Origin: Asterias amurensis
Taxonomy: Eukaryota > Echinodermata > Asteroidea > Forcipulatida > Asteriidae
Direction of reading: 5' to 3'
NCBI RefSeq assembly: GCF_032118995.1
Contig: NC_092668.1
Location: 11,883,501-11,947,500 of the forward strand
Length of the DNA stretch: 64,000 nucleotides
The translations under genes and the position numbers were made by a program. Below, piece after piece: positions 13,618-25,500 of the stretch. Under the pieces are notes generated by a model that was not told the origin of the DNA, did no database searches, and saw nothing but the letters and a program-made list of their open reading frames with translations. Numbering within the stretch: the first letter of the stretch is position 1; every line of letters begins with the position of its first letter.

Positions 13618-13917
13618 GATAGACCGGTTGGATTATTGATCATTACCTATTGACTGTTTAGTACAGATAACAATAATTTTTGCACATTTTGATTTGCGAC
13701 TTTGCCTCATTGTCATTCAAGTTGCCAATTTCAGCAACATGTCATCATTGCAAATGGTATCATTTTTAAGAGGAACACTTCAGCTGTGCATTTATATATA
13801 ACACAAAGTGATAAATGGTAAAAAACATACTTGTTTTAAAAAAGTTGCCCAACTTTTTCTGGGCAGTTTAGTTGTTTCATGCATATAGGGCACATCAAGT
13901 TTGTACACTGGTCTTTG

Positions 13918-14147
13918 ACAATGGACCCTTCCCATGAAATATGCTAATCACATTCACGCATGCGTACAGACCCTGTTGGTTGGCAAACGCCATAGAGTTG
14001 TGCACTAAGCAGACGCGCAATCGTGTCTGCGTCACGCACCCATTACCCGTGTACAAAACAGCGCGATGTTCCCTCAATTTGGCCACCAAAACGTTAGTGC
14101 GCATGCGCTATGTGCAATTTACATATTTCATGGGAAGGGTCTATTAC
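13918..14147. mobile_element. TIR element, ends GACCCTTCCCATGAAATATG
   Basis: Inverted ~20-bp ends; a left-half copy is at 46,212-46,300. Confidence 0.82.
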
Positions 14148-14303
14148 TTATGTTGACCCCGTGCTATAAGTTGAGCATCTTTTTTAGACAGGGACAGTCA
14201 GTTACTGTCCAGACATAAATACTTGGCTAAAACAAAATCCAGAATGAAGAATACAAATAAATCCAACAAGAACACACAGGTCGATTTGAAATCACTTTGT
14301 TGT

Positions 14304-14309
14304 TTATTT
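14304..14309 (-). terminator. RPL34 poly(A) signal AATAAA
   Basis: A canonical AATAAA on the minus strand, about 107 bp past the RPL34 stop codon, in a plausible short 3' UTR. Confidence 0.65.
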
Positions 14310-14415
14310 ATACATGTAAGCTCTTGTACATCTTGTTCCAGTGGTGGCTTTAGAGTCAATTCTTGTTAAAAACCATGTTTTTTACGGATGGGTATAACTA
14401 AACTGCTGCTTCTGT

Positions 14416-16793
14416 TTATGGTTTCTTAGACTGTTGCTGTGCCTTGAGAACTCTGCGTACAATCTTCTGCTCTTCAATCAGGAAAGCCCTGATGATCCTG
14501 TAAAACACAAAATAAAAACATACAATGAATGTAGCTTTATATAGAAGAGTTTGCGGTAACATCATGTAATGACTATCTCTAAATGAGTTTGGGTGGTTCT
14601 AAAAAGAACTGTTGGTTTCGATCAGTATGCTCTGATCGTCTTCTGGAGAATGCTGGACTCTGAATATAGCTTTTCTTTATCTGTCATTTTCGATTTTGCA
14701 GGCTGTTGGTATAAAACATTGCGAGAACGGCTCTGTCACATAACCACGGGAGGTGGCTCCAATTAACAAATGTAAGAAAGACCAACAAGCCATGCACTCA
14801 TGAAATAAATGAACAGTGAAAGAAACACTTCTAATTTACTATATACATCAATATTTAATTATTCTCTGATCAACATTGTTTTTAAGAGAAGAAATTTTCC
14901 CAAATTGATTTTGAAACCTCAAGTTTAGAATTTGAGGTCTTGAAATCAAGCATTTGAAAGCACACACCATCGTGTGACTGTCACAGGGGTGACAAGGGTG
15001 TTTTTTTCTTTCATAGTTATCTCGCAACTCCGACAATTTTTCACGATTTTGATTTTGAGAACTCAAGTTTAGAATTTGAGGTTTCGAAATCAAGCAGCTC
15101 AAAGCTATCTCTCGACTCCGACGACCAATCGAGCTCAAATTGTCACGGATTTGATGTTTTATGCATGGGGAGAGATACTTGCTTAATTTGTTTGATCTTC
15201 TCTTTATTTTGAGTAGTTTTCATTCATACTGCAGCTCAACAACGATAGATTCCTGTACAGCAAGTTAAGCTTGGGCGATATCGATTTATTTTATTCACGA
15301 TATATCGCCGACAATAATATATATTGCGATATTCGATATAATCGCGATTAATGAAATTTGACATCATCAGTCTTAAAACCCAAGTGAAAGTTGTAGAAGA
15401 GACAGTCCTAGCATAAGAGAAGTGTTCTAATGACCTATTCTTCTGCTTTTACTCCAAACCTATGGGGTGCAAGATGTCTCAGCTAGCAAATACATCGCTA
15501 TATTTAATCGATATATAGATATATCGCGATTATCACGATATATCGCGATATATCGATATTTCGATTAAAATCAAATCCATCCGATATCGAAATCTTGTCC
15601 AAATTAATATCGCGATATTCGATAATATCGTGATATCGCCCAAGCTTACAGCAAGTACTGTACCTTCCCTTTAAACACTCTAACATCGTACCTCTGTTTA
15701 ACTGCTCCAGCACTCAAACAGCCTCCATAAGCTCTGGTGACACGCTTTCTGGGTCTTGGAACTGACATCAACTTCTTTGGACGGGCAGCTAACACCTGAA
15801 AAAATAGACCAACATGACATGAATACAAAACAACAATAATTCAAAAGTTGATTGCAAGCAAGGCCCACCTGATTGCTGCAGACTCCCATAAATGGCCGAC
15901 CGCGTTAGTTCGCACAGTTTAAGGAAAACCATGCAATTTAGAGGCAAAGGTGTGTGGATCACTGTATTCTACTTTAAAGACATCTTTCAAACCATATGCA
16001 TTTTATTTTAAAAATACGGTTACAAACGCTTTGATAGACCAATGCGTCCGATCCAGGGCAACATGTTCCTTTAATATGGCGTTAGGGCAGGAATAATTTG
16101 CGCAGTTTGGCGATAGGGCATGATGTATCTGACAACAGTGCAGAAATGGTTTGCGCAATTGGACGTTAGTGCAGGATTGCTTAAGCGCCCAAACAAAATT
16201 TAACCCTGCGGAGAACTCTGGCTGGACGACTAATTTTTAATTCCCAAGTTGCATTGGGGCATAATGTGACAATGTGCAGAAGAAAGGCAGTTGCGAGTGG
16301 GTCATGGAAAAAAAAGAAGAAACAAACTTGTCCGGATCCTACAGATTGACAGCCCATGACAATGGGCCGCATTCATAAAAAAATAGCAATTGCTTTTTCT
16401 AGGCTTTTGCTTACATCTTTATACAGATATGTATGTATAAAGATGTAAGCAAAAGCCTAGAAAAAGCAATTGCTATTTTTTTATGAATATGGTCCATTAG
16501 CTTTCAAACATTTTATAAGTTTCCCATAGACTTCACAAAATTGTCCAATGGAAGTGCCTTTTGAACATTGAATATTCCAGGCAGGCCTGAATAGAATTAA
16601 TTAAATACACGTAGATCCAACTGTAGATTCTTACCCCCATGAGCTTAACTCCAGTATCTCCACATCTTGCAGGAGAGGGCTTCTTCTTGGGATAATGGTA
16701 TACAAGCTTGCCACCTGGTGTTTTCACGATCTTCACCTTGTTGGATTTGGTGTTGTAGGAATGCCTACGCCTGTAATGAAGTCGCTGAACCAT
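14416..16793 (-). CDS. RPL34: 60S ribosomal protein L34 (eL34)
   Basis: Structural protein of the cytosolic large ribosomal subunit. Coding exons: 16793-16635, 15795-15692 and 14497-14416, giving 114 residues (human 117). It starts [19 protein letters not shown], close to human MVQRLTYRRRLSYNTASNK. VTRAYGG and the C-terminal [18 protein letters not shown] are diagnostic. Junctions are clean: CAG|GTGTTAG, AGAG|GTACG, ACAG|GATCATC. An acceptor lies 7 bp upstream of the ATG, so translation starts in exon 2, as is usual for ribosomal protein genes. Introns are full of repeats: a foldback half-element (15,878-16,075), a perfect 55-bp-arm palindrome (16,371-16,488) and an ATCG-rich TIR element (15,266-15,650). 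Constitutive expression is expected. Confidence 0.97.
14539..14658 (+). repeat. Single-arm copy of the giant palindrome sequence
   Basis: ATAGAAGAGTTTGCGGTAAC to CTGGAGAATGCTGGAC, matching the outer 120 bp of 32,541-33,372; RPL34 intron 3. Confidence 0.8.
14690..15185 (+). mobile_element. Family-A MITE fragments, RPL34 intron 3
   Basis: Degraded and partly duplicated family-A interior (two CTCAAGTTTAGAATTTGAGG blocks at about 14,918 and 15,062), no clear left terminus. Confidence 0.7.
15266..15650. mobile_element. ATCG-rich TIR element, inverted copy
   Basis: Opposite-orientation copy of 7,238-7,588, rich in ATATCGCGAT; RPL34 intron 3, ending 42 bp from the exon-3 donor. Confidence 0.88.
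15878..16075. mobile_element. GGAACACGTTGCC foldback element, half copy
   Basis: One arm of the family-2 foldback (ACTCCCATAAATGGCCGACC onward), RPL34 intron 2. Confidence 0.85.
16371..16488. repeat. Perfect palindrome, 55-bp arms, RPL34 intron 2
   Basis: ATTCATAAAAAAATAGCAAT to CATCTTTATACA, an 8-bp spacer, then the exact reverse complement. Flanks extend the match with mismatches. Confidence 0.95.
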
Positions 16794-17099
16794 ACTGACT
16801 CTGAAATAAAAATTCAAAAATAAATTTAAACTAAAATTCTATTTTATTTGATCTAACTGGGTTCTGAAAAACATGGTTTCCTAATGTTGCCCTCATCGGA
16901 TGATTGAACTGATAGAGGAAGTCACCCTGTACGGCATGCGTTACCGATGACGTAGGGGGTTCTGCGCCAAATGCAAAACATTGTTTACATACCCGAGTCA
17001 AAGACAGGACATCTGAGTTTGCTGAAGAAATTTTGGTCTACGAACTACGTAGCACGTGCACGTAAAAAGTACACAAGCTTAATTCACATAAAACAGCCG

Positions 17100-17225
17100 T
17101 TGATTTGTATTCGCGCCCTCACGGGCCCACAGCTCGGCAGGCCGATGACGTCATGTTGATTCGCATATTCCAAGATGGCTGCGCCGTGTACGAAACGATA
17201 AAATTAGAGTCGGCGAAAGGTAGCA
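17100..17225 (-). promoter_or_regulatory. RPL34: Probable RPL34 promoter and non-coding first exon
   Basis: About 310-430 bp upstream of the RPL34 exon-2 acceptor (16,801). On the minus strand there is a pyrimidine start-like stretch (ACCTTTCGCC near 17,215-17,222) that could be a TOP-type start. Then follow GCAGCCATCTTGG (17,168-17,183), the reverse complement of a YY1-type CAAGATGGC site common in ribosomal protein promoters, and a full CRE palindrome TGACGTCA (17,146-17,153). A candidate donor, CCC|GTGAGG, lies near 17,118-17,127. The exact start and donor are inferred. Confidence 0.5.
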
Positions 17226-17997
17226 AAGTTATTTATCATTAAAAATTTCTTTTAAATGTTTTATTTGTTTCTCTTTTCAATACACACAAAGCAAGCTAAG
17301 AGTTAGGTGAAACACATTCAGCCGGTTTATACTGCCAGGTAGCTCGAGATAAGGCGCCAGAATTTTTTTATTTCTTAGCTGCATGAGGAAATGGGGTGGA
17401 CGTGTGGCCACACAAGTCAAGTGGGGCTAAAAATAACTGCGCCACCACTTTTTTTCACTAATCAATCATTTTGAGTAAATACCACACATAATTACATCAT
17501 AATGAACAGAAAAGTGGTGGCAGAATACAGAAATGTTCATACCAAATCCGTGTATGGATTATACAAAAACTGAAACAAATAAAAAACGGCAAAGCATGTC
17601 CGTAATCTGGACAATTGTGGTCTAACACGCTACATTGCATACATTTTGGGTTCCATTAACAAGATCTGACATAACGTTAAGTAATTACGAATTACTCAAA
17701 AAGTGAATAAATTTAACCATGCAAAATGCAAGAAATAAAATCACTGATAAGTACTTCTATTAAAAATAACAAGTATTTCTAAAAACTAAACATTAACAAG
17801 GAGATGATTGTTGATTTATTTCTTACTCTTTTCAGGCAACGAGCAGCCTGTTTCAGCCAGTAGAAGAAAAGGCAGATAAATCTAACCGCAAGAGGGCGTC
17901 CCACTGATGCACGTCACGCGCTGGAGAAGCAGCAGTACCGATATCAATGAGCAGTACACACACATAGAGGCGAAGAGGTGTGTGTGGTGGTGGTGGT

Positions 17998-18031
<34 letters not shown>

Positions 18032-18677
18032 ACAACCCTAGCCTATCGTCAAGGCGGACAGGTACAGAATGTCGACATAGTGCGTCATGTCATGGTCACG
18101 TGTTAAGGGGACACTGGGGCGCTGTACTTCATTGTTTCGAAATTAACTTGTAATTTTCGGTGTACGCCGTACTAGCGCCCCGTGCAAATACTTTTTGTAA
18201 TAACCCTCGAAGTCACCATTTATTCTATGACGACTCTCATAATAATATACAAAAAATATTAACCAAAAGGACACACAACCATTATCTTCAAAACCGCCTA
18301 GGGGGCCTCCTGGCTTCTCAATTATGACATCAGCCGTCGATTTCACCAAACAATCGTAGGACTTAGGACGAGTTCAGTTCCGTATCCTTACACGTTAGGA
18401 CGCATTGAACCCATCCTAAATTAGGACGAATAACACTAAAATTATTTTCCGGGCAATTCCCGGGACATGAAATGACGATCTTTTCACACTACAAAAAAAA
18501 AAACTCCCGGGAATTTCCTGGGATAAAATTTAAATATAACTTTAATTACTCCCAGGAAATAATTAACCCTGCTCAGGGTCCGGGTTTTTTTCCCAGCAGA
18601 CGAAGGCAAATTCCATAGAATTGTGTGTGACGGCCCTTTTTGACATGGCCAAAGAAATAAATGGTGTTTTTGAGGGT
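17226..18677. other. RPL34 upstream intergenic
   Basis: AT-rich; poly-G tract, a fragment of the GTCGATTTCAC MITE (18,328-18,430), and the composite flank CCATGTCA/AAATGGTGTTTTTGAGGG shared with 12,540-12,840. No gene. Confidence 0.5.
17997..18029 (+). repeat. Poly-G tract (~33 G)
   Basis: Preceded by GTGTGTGGTGGTGGTGGT. Potential G-quadruplex and assembly trouble spot. Confidence 0.95.
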
Positions 18678-19484
18678 TAAAGGTAGTGGACACTATTGGT
18701 AATTACTACCATTCTATTATCATAAAACCTTTCTTTTGATCACAGGTAATGGGGAGAGGTATAAAACATTGTGAGAAACAGCTCCCTCTGGAGTAACGTA
18801 GTTTGTCGAGAAAGAAGTTATTTTCCACGAATTTGATTTCGAGAAAGAAGTAGTTTTCCACGAATTCGATTTCGAGAAAGAAGTAATTTTCAACGAATTT
18901 GATTTCGAGACCTCAGATTAAGAATATTTTGAGGTCACGAAATCAACCATCTGAAGTGTGACCGTGGAGCGACAAGTTTTTTTTATATATTATCTTTGAT
19001 TCATTAATTATCTCCCGACTTCAGCGACCAATTGAGCTCAAATTTTCACAGGTTTGTTATTATATGCATATATTAATGTTATTATACATTAATGCTATTC
19101 TTATAATGACCATTGTTAGTTGCATCATGATGCAACTTGCTCTCTAATCCTACCCTTTCATGTTTCCCTGAATTGCTGTCGAACAATACATTTACCACTT
19201 CACTCCTATTGGTTCTTAGCCATCAATATTGTTTCTGAAATAGAAACTTTGATTGGCTGTTATTTTCCCGCTTCTTTCTGGATCCTTTCCTTAATCCCTT
19301 TCCCCTCTCTTTATCTATAAATGGATATGCATTTGTTTGTACTTGTTTTATGCCTCTGAAGAAGGTCCGGTTTGGATCGAATGCTAAGGCCACCTACCCT
19401 ATATTCATTACATATATTAATGTTGAAATACACCAACTGTGAGACCAGTCTTTGACAATACCAATTGTGTCCAGTGTCTTTAAA
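18678..19484 (+). mobile_element. Family-A MITE split by a nested insertion
   Basis: Starts AAAGGTAGTGGACACTATTG. Interrupted by 19,082-19,408, which is flanked by a 14-bp duplication CATATATTAATGTT, then resumes to the right end. Confidence 0.85.
19082..19408. mobile_element. Retroelement-like insertion with 14-bp target duplication
   Basis: About 330 bp inside a MITE, flanked by CATATATTAATGTT on each side. Holds CTGAAGAAGGTCCGG followed by GGATCGAA, a motif I associate with 3' parts of Penelope-like or LINE elements. Family uncertain. Confidence 0.6.
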
Positions 19485-20023
19485 GACATTGGACACTATA
19501 AGTAATTGTCAAAGACCAGTCTTCTCACTTGGTGTATCTCAACATAATAATATAACAAACCTGTGAAAATTTCAGCTCAAGTGGTCGTCGAAGTTGCGAT
19601 ATTATTTATTCGAAAGAAAAAAACACCTTTGTTACACGAAGTTGTTTGCTTTAAGATGCTTGATTTCGAGACCTGAAAATTCTAAATCTTAGGTCTCGAA
19701 ATCAAATTCGTGGAAATTTACCGAAAAGGCCCAAATTCTACTGCTCAAATTTTGAAGGCTTATTGTTCTGTTTGATTTGCCATAATTGGGTCTCTAAATG
19801 GCAAAAGATTGCACCACAGGGCACAGAGCATCTAGAAGAAAAAAAAATCGTGAAAAATTCCTTCTTTCTCGAAAACTATTTCACTTCAGAGAGGACGCCG
19901 TTTCTCACAATGTTTTATACTCTTTATCAACCTCTCCCCATTACTCGTTTATAGGTAAAGGTTTTATAAAACCTTTGCTATAACTATTTTGAGTATATTA
20001 CCAATAGTGTCCAATGCCTTTAA
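19481..20023 (-). mobile_element. Family-A MITE with ~130-bp insertion
   Basis: Abuts the previous copy, sharing TTTAAAG. Unrelated sequence at about 19,715-19,850 interrupts it. Confidence 0.82.
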
Positions 20024-20110
20024 TACAAAAGTGCCGCCCGAGTGACGTCATAGACATCGGGCAAGTCACTTTGTATTGGCATAAACATAACATTGAGCAC
20101 TCTTCATCTT

Positions 20111-20300
20111 AAAGGAACACGTTGCCTTAGATCGGTCGAGTTGGTCTTTGAAAAGTGTTTGTAACCAATTTGTATTAAATGCATAATGGTTAGAAAGATG
20201 TTTTAAAAGTAGAATACAATGATCTACACAAAATATGGCTATATAAAATTATAAACACGGTTTGTGTCGTTGGCATGAAAAATACAGAGTGAAATGGGTT
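20111..20300. mobile_element. GGAACACGTTGCC foldback element, half copy
   Basis: Starts TTAAAGGAACACGTTGCCTT; one arm only. Confidence 0.82.
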
Positions 20301-20753
20301 GGCCAAAGTTGAAACAATGGTCATTATAAGACCAAACTACAGGCTAGAAATCTCTTTTTTTAAACAACTAACGACCAGACAACACTGATGATTAAACCAA
20401 AGCTGCAATGCTCAATCAAACATTCATTTGGTGAAACCCCTATTATCATCTGAACGAACCAGTTCCAACCATCCCTTCCACTGCACATTACTGCCACTGC
20501 AGTGATGACTATCTCAGTCTTCACTTTCACAACTTAAGTGACACTTAAAGAACTCCGTAATATTGATAATTTGTGATCGGCTCTACAAAATTGGGTATTA
20601 AGGGACAAAATAAGTTACATACACAGCTGAATTGGGGTTAGTATAAGCTTTATTTTGGCGTAGGTTTGAACCCTGTGGCATTTTGCCTTCTGGAGATATA
20701 CTGATATTTGCAAATTCATATTTTACAATTTAATGAAAGTGCTCCTTCAAGGC

Positions 20754-20835
20754 AGTGTACACTATTGGTAATTACTCAAAATAATTATCATCATAAAACC
20801 TCACTTGGTAACAAGTAATGGGGAGAGGTTGATTA
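20754..20835 (+). mobile_element. Family-A MITE, left-end fragment
   Basis: Left terminus GGCAGTGTACACTATTGGTA to GGGGAGAGGTTGAT, then LINE-3'-like sequence. Confidence 0.75.
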
Positions 20836-21056
20836 TTGTTATTTTTGTTACCTTTTAGGATGTTTTTTCTTAAAAATTGCATTTGTATTATTGTATTCTA
20901 TACCACATGTTCTAGATTTCTCTCAACTTAGGTTTACATTTTAATTTTTGTTGTTGTTATTGTATATTAATTAATGCTATTGTTTGTATTTTAGCGCCAT
21001 GAGCACTTCTGTGGATTTGTGCGCTTTATAAGTTTTCATTATTATCATTATTATTA
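20836..21056 (+). mobile_element. LINE-like 3' end with ATT tail
   Basis: T-rich sequence ending GCGCTTTATAAG then TTATTATCATTATTATTA, typical of a non-LTR 3' end. Family uncertain. Confidence 0.45.
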
Positions 21057-21282
21057 GCAAACTTTAAGGGAAGTACCTAAAATTGATACAAAAACCTTTG
21101 TTTTTTCAACTGAAAAATAAAAATGATATTTCTGTGAATAAAATATAGAAGTATTAATGCAATAGAAGCCAATAAACCAAGAAAGACAAATCTATGCGTT
21201 GAAAATATTTTCAGGATCTCAACATTTAACGCCTCTTTAAATGTAATTAGCATATCGTCCCTAAATACCCTTTTCTGCAGAG

Positions 21283-21640
21283 CGGATCATATTTATAAAG
21301 CCAGTGGTCCCGATGCCATTCCTCCAAGAGTGCTTTAGATTGCAGCTCCTGAACTGGCTGTTCCTAATATATACACATCATTTTCGTAAATCTCTTGATT
21401 TATATCTGCTTTGTACCCTCAGTCTGGAAGCACGCAAATTTTACAACTGTTTCCAAACCGGGCACATCAAGCGATCTGAAAAACTACATACCGATTGCAC
21501 TCTTTCCAGTAGTCTCTAAGATCATGAAACTAGTCCTTAATCGGGCCCTTCTAAACCATTGCTGTGTAAATACAAGCTCCTGCTAGTGCAGTTTGACTTT
21601 CCACCAAACCGATATACAATGATGATTGCTTTTGGTCACG
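21283..21640 (+). pseudogene. LINE reverse-transcriptase relic
   Basis: Frames read KASGPDAIPPRVL, then SVWKHANFTTVSKPGTSSDL, NYIPIALFPVVSKIMKLVLN and RALLNH, the finger/palm region of CR1/Jockey-type LINE reverse transcriptase. Interrupted by stops and at least one frameshift; no full ORF. Confidence 0.85.
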
Positions 21641-21644
21641 CAAC

Positions 21645-22038
21645 TTAAAGGAACACGTTGCCCTGGATCGGGCGAGTTGGTATATAAAAAGCATTTGTAA
21701 CCGTTTTTTATAAAATGCATGTTTACAAAGATGTTTTAAAAGTAGAATACAATGATCCACTCAACATTGCCTCGAAATTGCGTGGTTTTCCTTAGCGAAC
21801 TAACACGGTCGGCCATTTATGGGAGTCAAAAAGTTGACTACCATAAATGGCCGACCGTGTTAGTCGACGAGGTAAAAGGAAAACCGCACAATTTCGAGGC
21901 ATGTTATTTTTTGTGTGGATCATTGTATTCTACTTTTACAACATCTTTCCACACATAATTTATGCATTTCATAACAAACGGCTGCAAATGCTTTTCAAAG
22001 ACCAACTCGACCGATCCAAGGCAACGTGTTCCTATAAA
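21645..22038. mobile_element. GGAACACGTTGCC foldback element, full
   Basis: About 390 bp, almost entirely two ~190-bp inverted arms meeting at AAGTTGACTACC. Confidence 0.92.
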
Positions 22039-22443
22039 GTTTTTCTGGCAAATTTTCACCCCTTTCTTGTCATTTTCATTAGCAATACAATACACTATTT
22101 TGCGATTATGATATAGGCCAATATTTTGCTAAACAAAATTACGAAACTGCGGAATTACAGATAGAACGGTGCATTGAGATAAGGTAACAGTAAAAATCGC
22201 TTAGTTAAAGCATTTGTAGCTAAATAAATGAACTTAATTTTGTTATATACAAATAATTGTTATAAGTGACTATGTGGGATTTAACTTGATAATGTTAACA
22301 CCGTACTTCCATTAATAGTATTGCCTAATAATAACAAACTATGAAACTAAAAATCATGTTTGACACGGGTCGTACTGTTAACAAACGAAGGCCTGCACAC
22401 AAACTTACGCCGTCTAACAAAAATAATATTCTGCGGTATAAAA

Positions 22444-22513
22444 TTATCGCCTACATAATGTCACGTGATGTTCAAACGAGTCCCATTCACTTTCTGTAAA
22501 CATTTTCTGGCAC
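22444..22513 (-). CDS. TNIP-A last exon: NOA-type C2HC zinc finger
   Basis: Part of TNIP-A, listed separately because it is easily missed (23 codons). After the acceptor CTCCACAG|G it reads CQKMFTESEWDSFEHHVTLC then RR and stop. Joined to the preceding exon's VCPR it gives C-x2-C-x14-H-x3-C; an adjacent extra histidine (H690) could substitute. This matches the C-terminal ubiquitin-binding fingers of NEMO, optineurin and TNIP2 in layout. The phase-2 junction AG|G is shared with the paralogue at 34,678. Confidence 0.82.
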
Positions 22514-25500
22514 CTGTGGAGCAAAAAACAAAGAACGATAAACACCTTCATTGTAAAAAGTCTCGTGCTGTGTGGACATCGGCAATTTCCCCTTCAAACT
22601 AAACGAAACATCATCTTAAAGGCAGTGGACACTATTGGTAATTACTCAAAATAATTATCAGCATAAAACCTCAATTGGTAACGAGTAATGGGGGGAGGTT
22701 GATAGTATAAAACATTGTGAGAAACGGCTCCCTCTGAAGTAACCTACTTTTGGAGAAAGGAGTAATTTTCAACGAATTTGATTTCGAGACCTCAAGTTTA
22801 GAATTTGAGGTCACGAAATCAACCATCTGAAAGTACACAACTTCACAACTTCGTGTGACGAGGGTGTTTTTTCGTTCATAGTTATCTCGCATTTCCGACG
22901 ACCAATTGAGCTCAAATTTTCACAGGTTTGTTATTTCGATGTATATGTTGGTACACACCAAGTGAGAAGACTGGCCTTTGACAATTACCAATAGTCTTTA
23001 AAAAAAGAAATACCTCTTAAATGAATTCCACGTCATGATGTTGAAGCGAATGACATCTTACCTTGGGCATACGAATGGGTCTTGACGAGCTGGTACCCCG
23101 CTTCTACCCCTGACTGTATCTGATTCAGCATGGAGATTAATTTGTAACCAACGACCTTCCGGACCAGGCTGTAACATGATGACTTGTGAGCCAGTTGACA
23201 CCTTAGACGTTGCCTTGTGACTGGGTTTTACAACATCTTTATAAGGAGTCCTGCTCGACTTTACCTGTGAAGATGAAATGGTCAAACAATGTATTAATTG
23301 AAAGGCAGTGGACACTATTGGTAATTACTCAAATATTTATTAGCATAAAATTGTTCTTGGTGACGAGTAATGGGGAGAGGTTGATGGTATAAAACATTGT
23401 GAGAAACGGCTCCCTCTGAAGTGCCATAGTTTTCGAGAAAGAAGTAATTTTCCACGAATTTGATTTCGAGACCTCAGATTCAGAACTTGGGGTTTCGAAA
23501 TCAACCATCTAAACGCACACAACTTCGTGTGACAAGGGTGTTTTTTCTTTCATTTATTATCTCGCAACTTCGATAACCAATGGAGCTCAAATTTTCACAG
23601 GTTTGTTATTTTATGCATATGTTGAGATACACCAACTGTGAAGACTGGTCTTTGACAATTACCAATAGTGTCCACTGTCTTTAAGTCAGACGTCATTTAT
23701 TAACATTGAAGACTGAGCCCCTGTGGCGACTTTCGCTGTCATGTCCTTATAATTACCTTTAATTTGTTGTGATCCCTTCGTGATGGCTCTGCTTCTATTT
23801 TCTGATCTGAAGGCCTGTAAGCACCATGCTTTGGTGGTCCTTGTGTAGTCTTTATATCGTCTTTAATCTGAAATCAAAATATAAACATTAGAACTTCCTT
23901 TTCATGTATTTCCACACTCTAAAAACTAAAGAGTTGAACCCAACACTTGCATGAGTTCGGTGAGTGACTACACTTTGAAAGTGTTGGATCCAGCATTTTA
24001 TATGTTAAATCCAGCATTTTAAGGTATTCGGTCGACAATTAACTCGGTTTAACTTTTTAAAATCTGATTCAACAATTCAAAGGATTTTATTTTAGAAATG
24101 TTGAAATAACACTTAAATTGTTGAATTAACCTTTTTTGTGTTGGATCAAAAGTTTAAAATGCTAGTTTTAACAAACAAAACGCTGGCTTCAACACTTTCA
24201 AAGTGTAGTCACTCACCGAACTCATGCAACTGTTGGATTCAACTCTTTAGTTTTAAGAGTGCACTCTGCACAGCTGGATTTTCTCTCAGCAGCTCTCATG
24301 TTTAATTGATTTGATAGTTTGGGCACTTGTGTTGCATGCCAAGCGTTTTAAAACTCTGGGAAATTATCCCACCTTATTTTTTGTACCAATATTGGGAATA
24401 CAACAATGTTTTTAAGGCGAACAATACTGATTCACTTTAATGGGAGACTTTGAGACGCTGGGTGGCAGCAGGCTTACCAGGTAAATTTCCATTGTTTGCG
24501 TAGTTCTGAGCGTGCGCACATGACCGAAAACATTGGATGATTTTACCTGGTAAGTCTGCTGCCACCAAGCGTCCCAACAGTCTCCCATTGCTTGCACAAA
24601 CATAGACATTCCACTGGTTTACCTTTTCCATACGTTTTTATCAAAAATTTCTTAATTTTAATAGGGTTTACACTTTTATGTAATCTGAACTTGGTTTTAT
24701 TCTTTATATTGTGTTGTTTAGAGTTATACAAAATAATGAATTGAACCTATTGAGACATACCTGATCCTTTGTTTGTTTTTTCTGTTTGCTTATTTGATGA
24801 CGTAATGTTTGTATTTCGTTCCGGGCTTTCTGTCTGTCGGCTCGTTCCTTCTTAAAGTCCGACTCGTACATTTGATTCTGTGCAAAACGACAAAATCAGT
24901 TGTCAAAACTAAGATGTAGAAACTTGTACAACTCATAACTTTTTAAAGTAAACCATAAAAAAATAATTAAACATAATGGATCTGTATTATATAGGACCAG
25001 AATCTTGTATGTACCTGATGCCTCAATAATTCAACTTGCTCCATAATCTCTTGTTTGCTTAGACTCTTGTCAGTCACTTTGGGTACGTTTTCCTGCGGTT
25101 GCTTTCTCTTCTCCGTCACTGCCTGATGTTGGGAGGCAGTAAGACAATCATCTTGTTTTTCTTCATCTGCCGGTGCCTTGAGTGGCATTGGGGCGGTGGT
25201 AGGGAGGTTCTTGGGAGTTTTAATTGGCATTGGGGCGGTGCTAGGGAGATGCATGGGGGTCTTTCTTTCAACAATGTTTGGTTCTTGTTGCGAGTCATGG
25301 TTACGACCCGTCCTAGATGACTCCGTTGATCCTGTAGACTGCTTTAAAAACGTTGCTGCTGTCTCTGTAGATGGTGACTGATTAACATGTACATGCTGAT
25401 GGTACTTTTTCTCCAGTGCCTGATTGTTCATCGGAAAATAGGTTCATTGTCAGAACTTTATAAAAATAATAATAATAATAACAATAACTAGACATGATTG

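Noticed and set aside
14498-16634. snoRNA in RPL34 introns
   Set aside because: Looked for C/D box pairs on the gene strand; only a repeat-embedded CTGATGA was seen, with no matching partner.
17853-18035. Polyproline ORF
   Set aside because: Complement of the poly-G tract.
23340-23522. Recurrent proteins like MCAFRWLISKPQVLNLRSRN at several sites (also 1643-1825, 14848-15138, 37902-38138)
   Set aside because: Translations of family-A MITE copies; appear wherever the repeat occurs.
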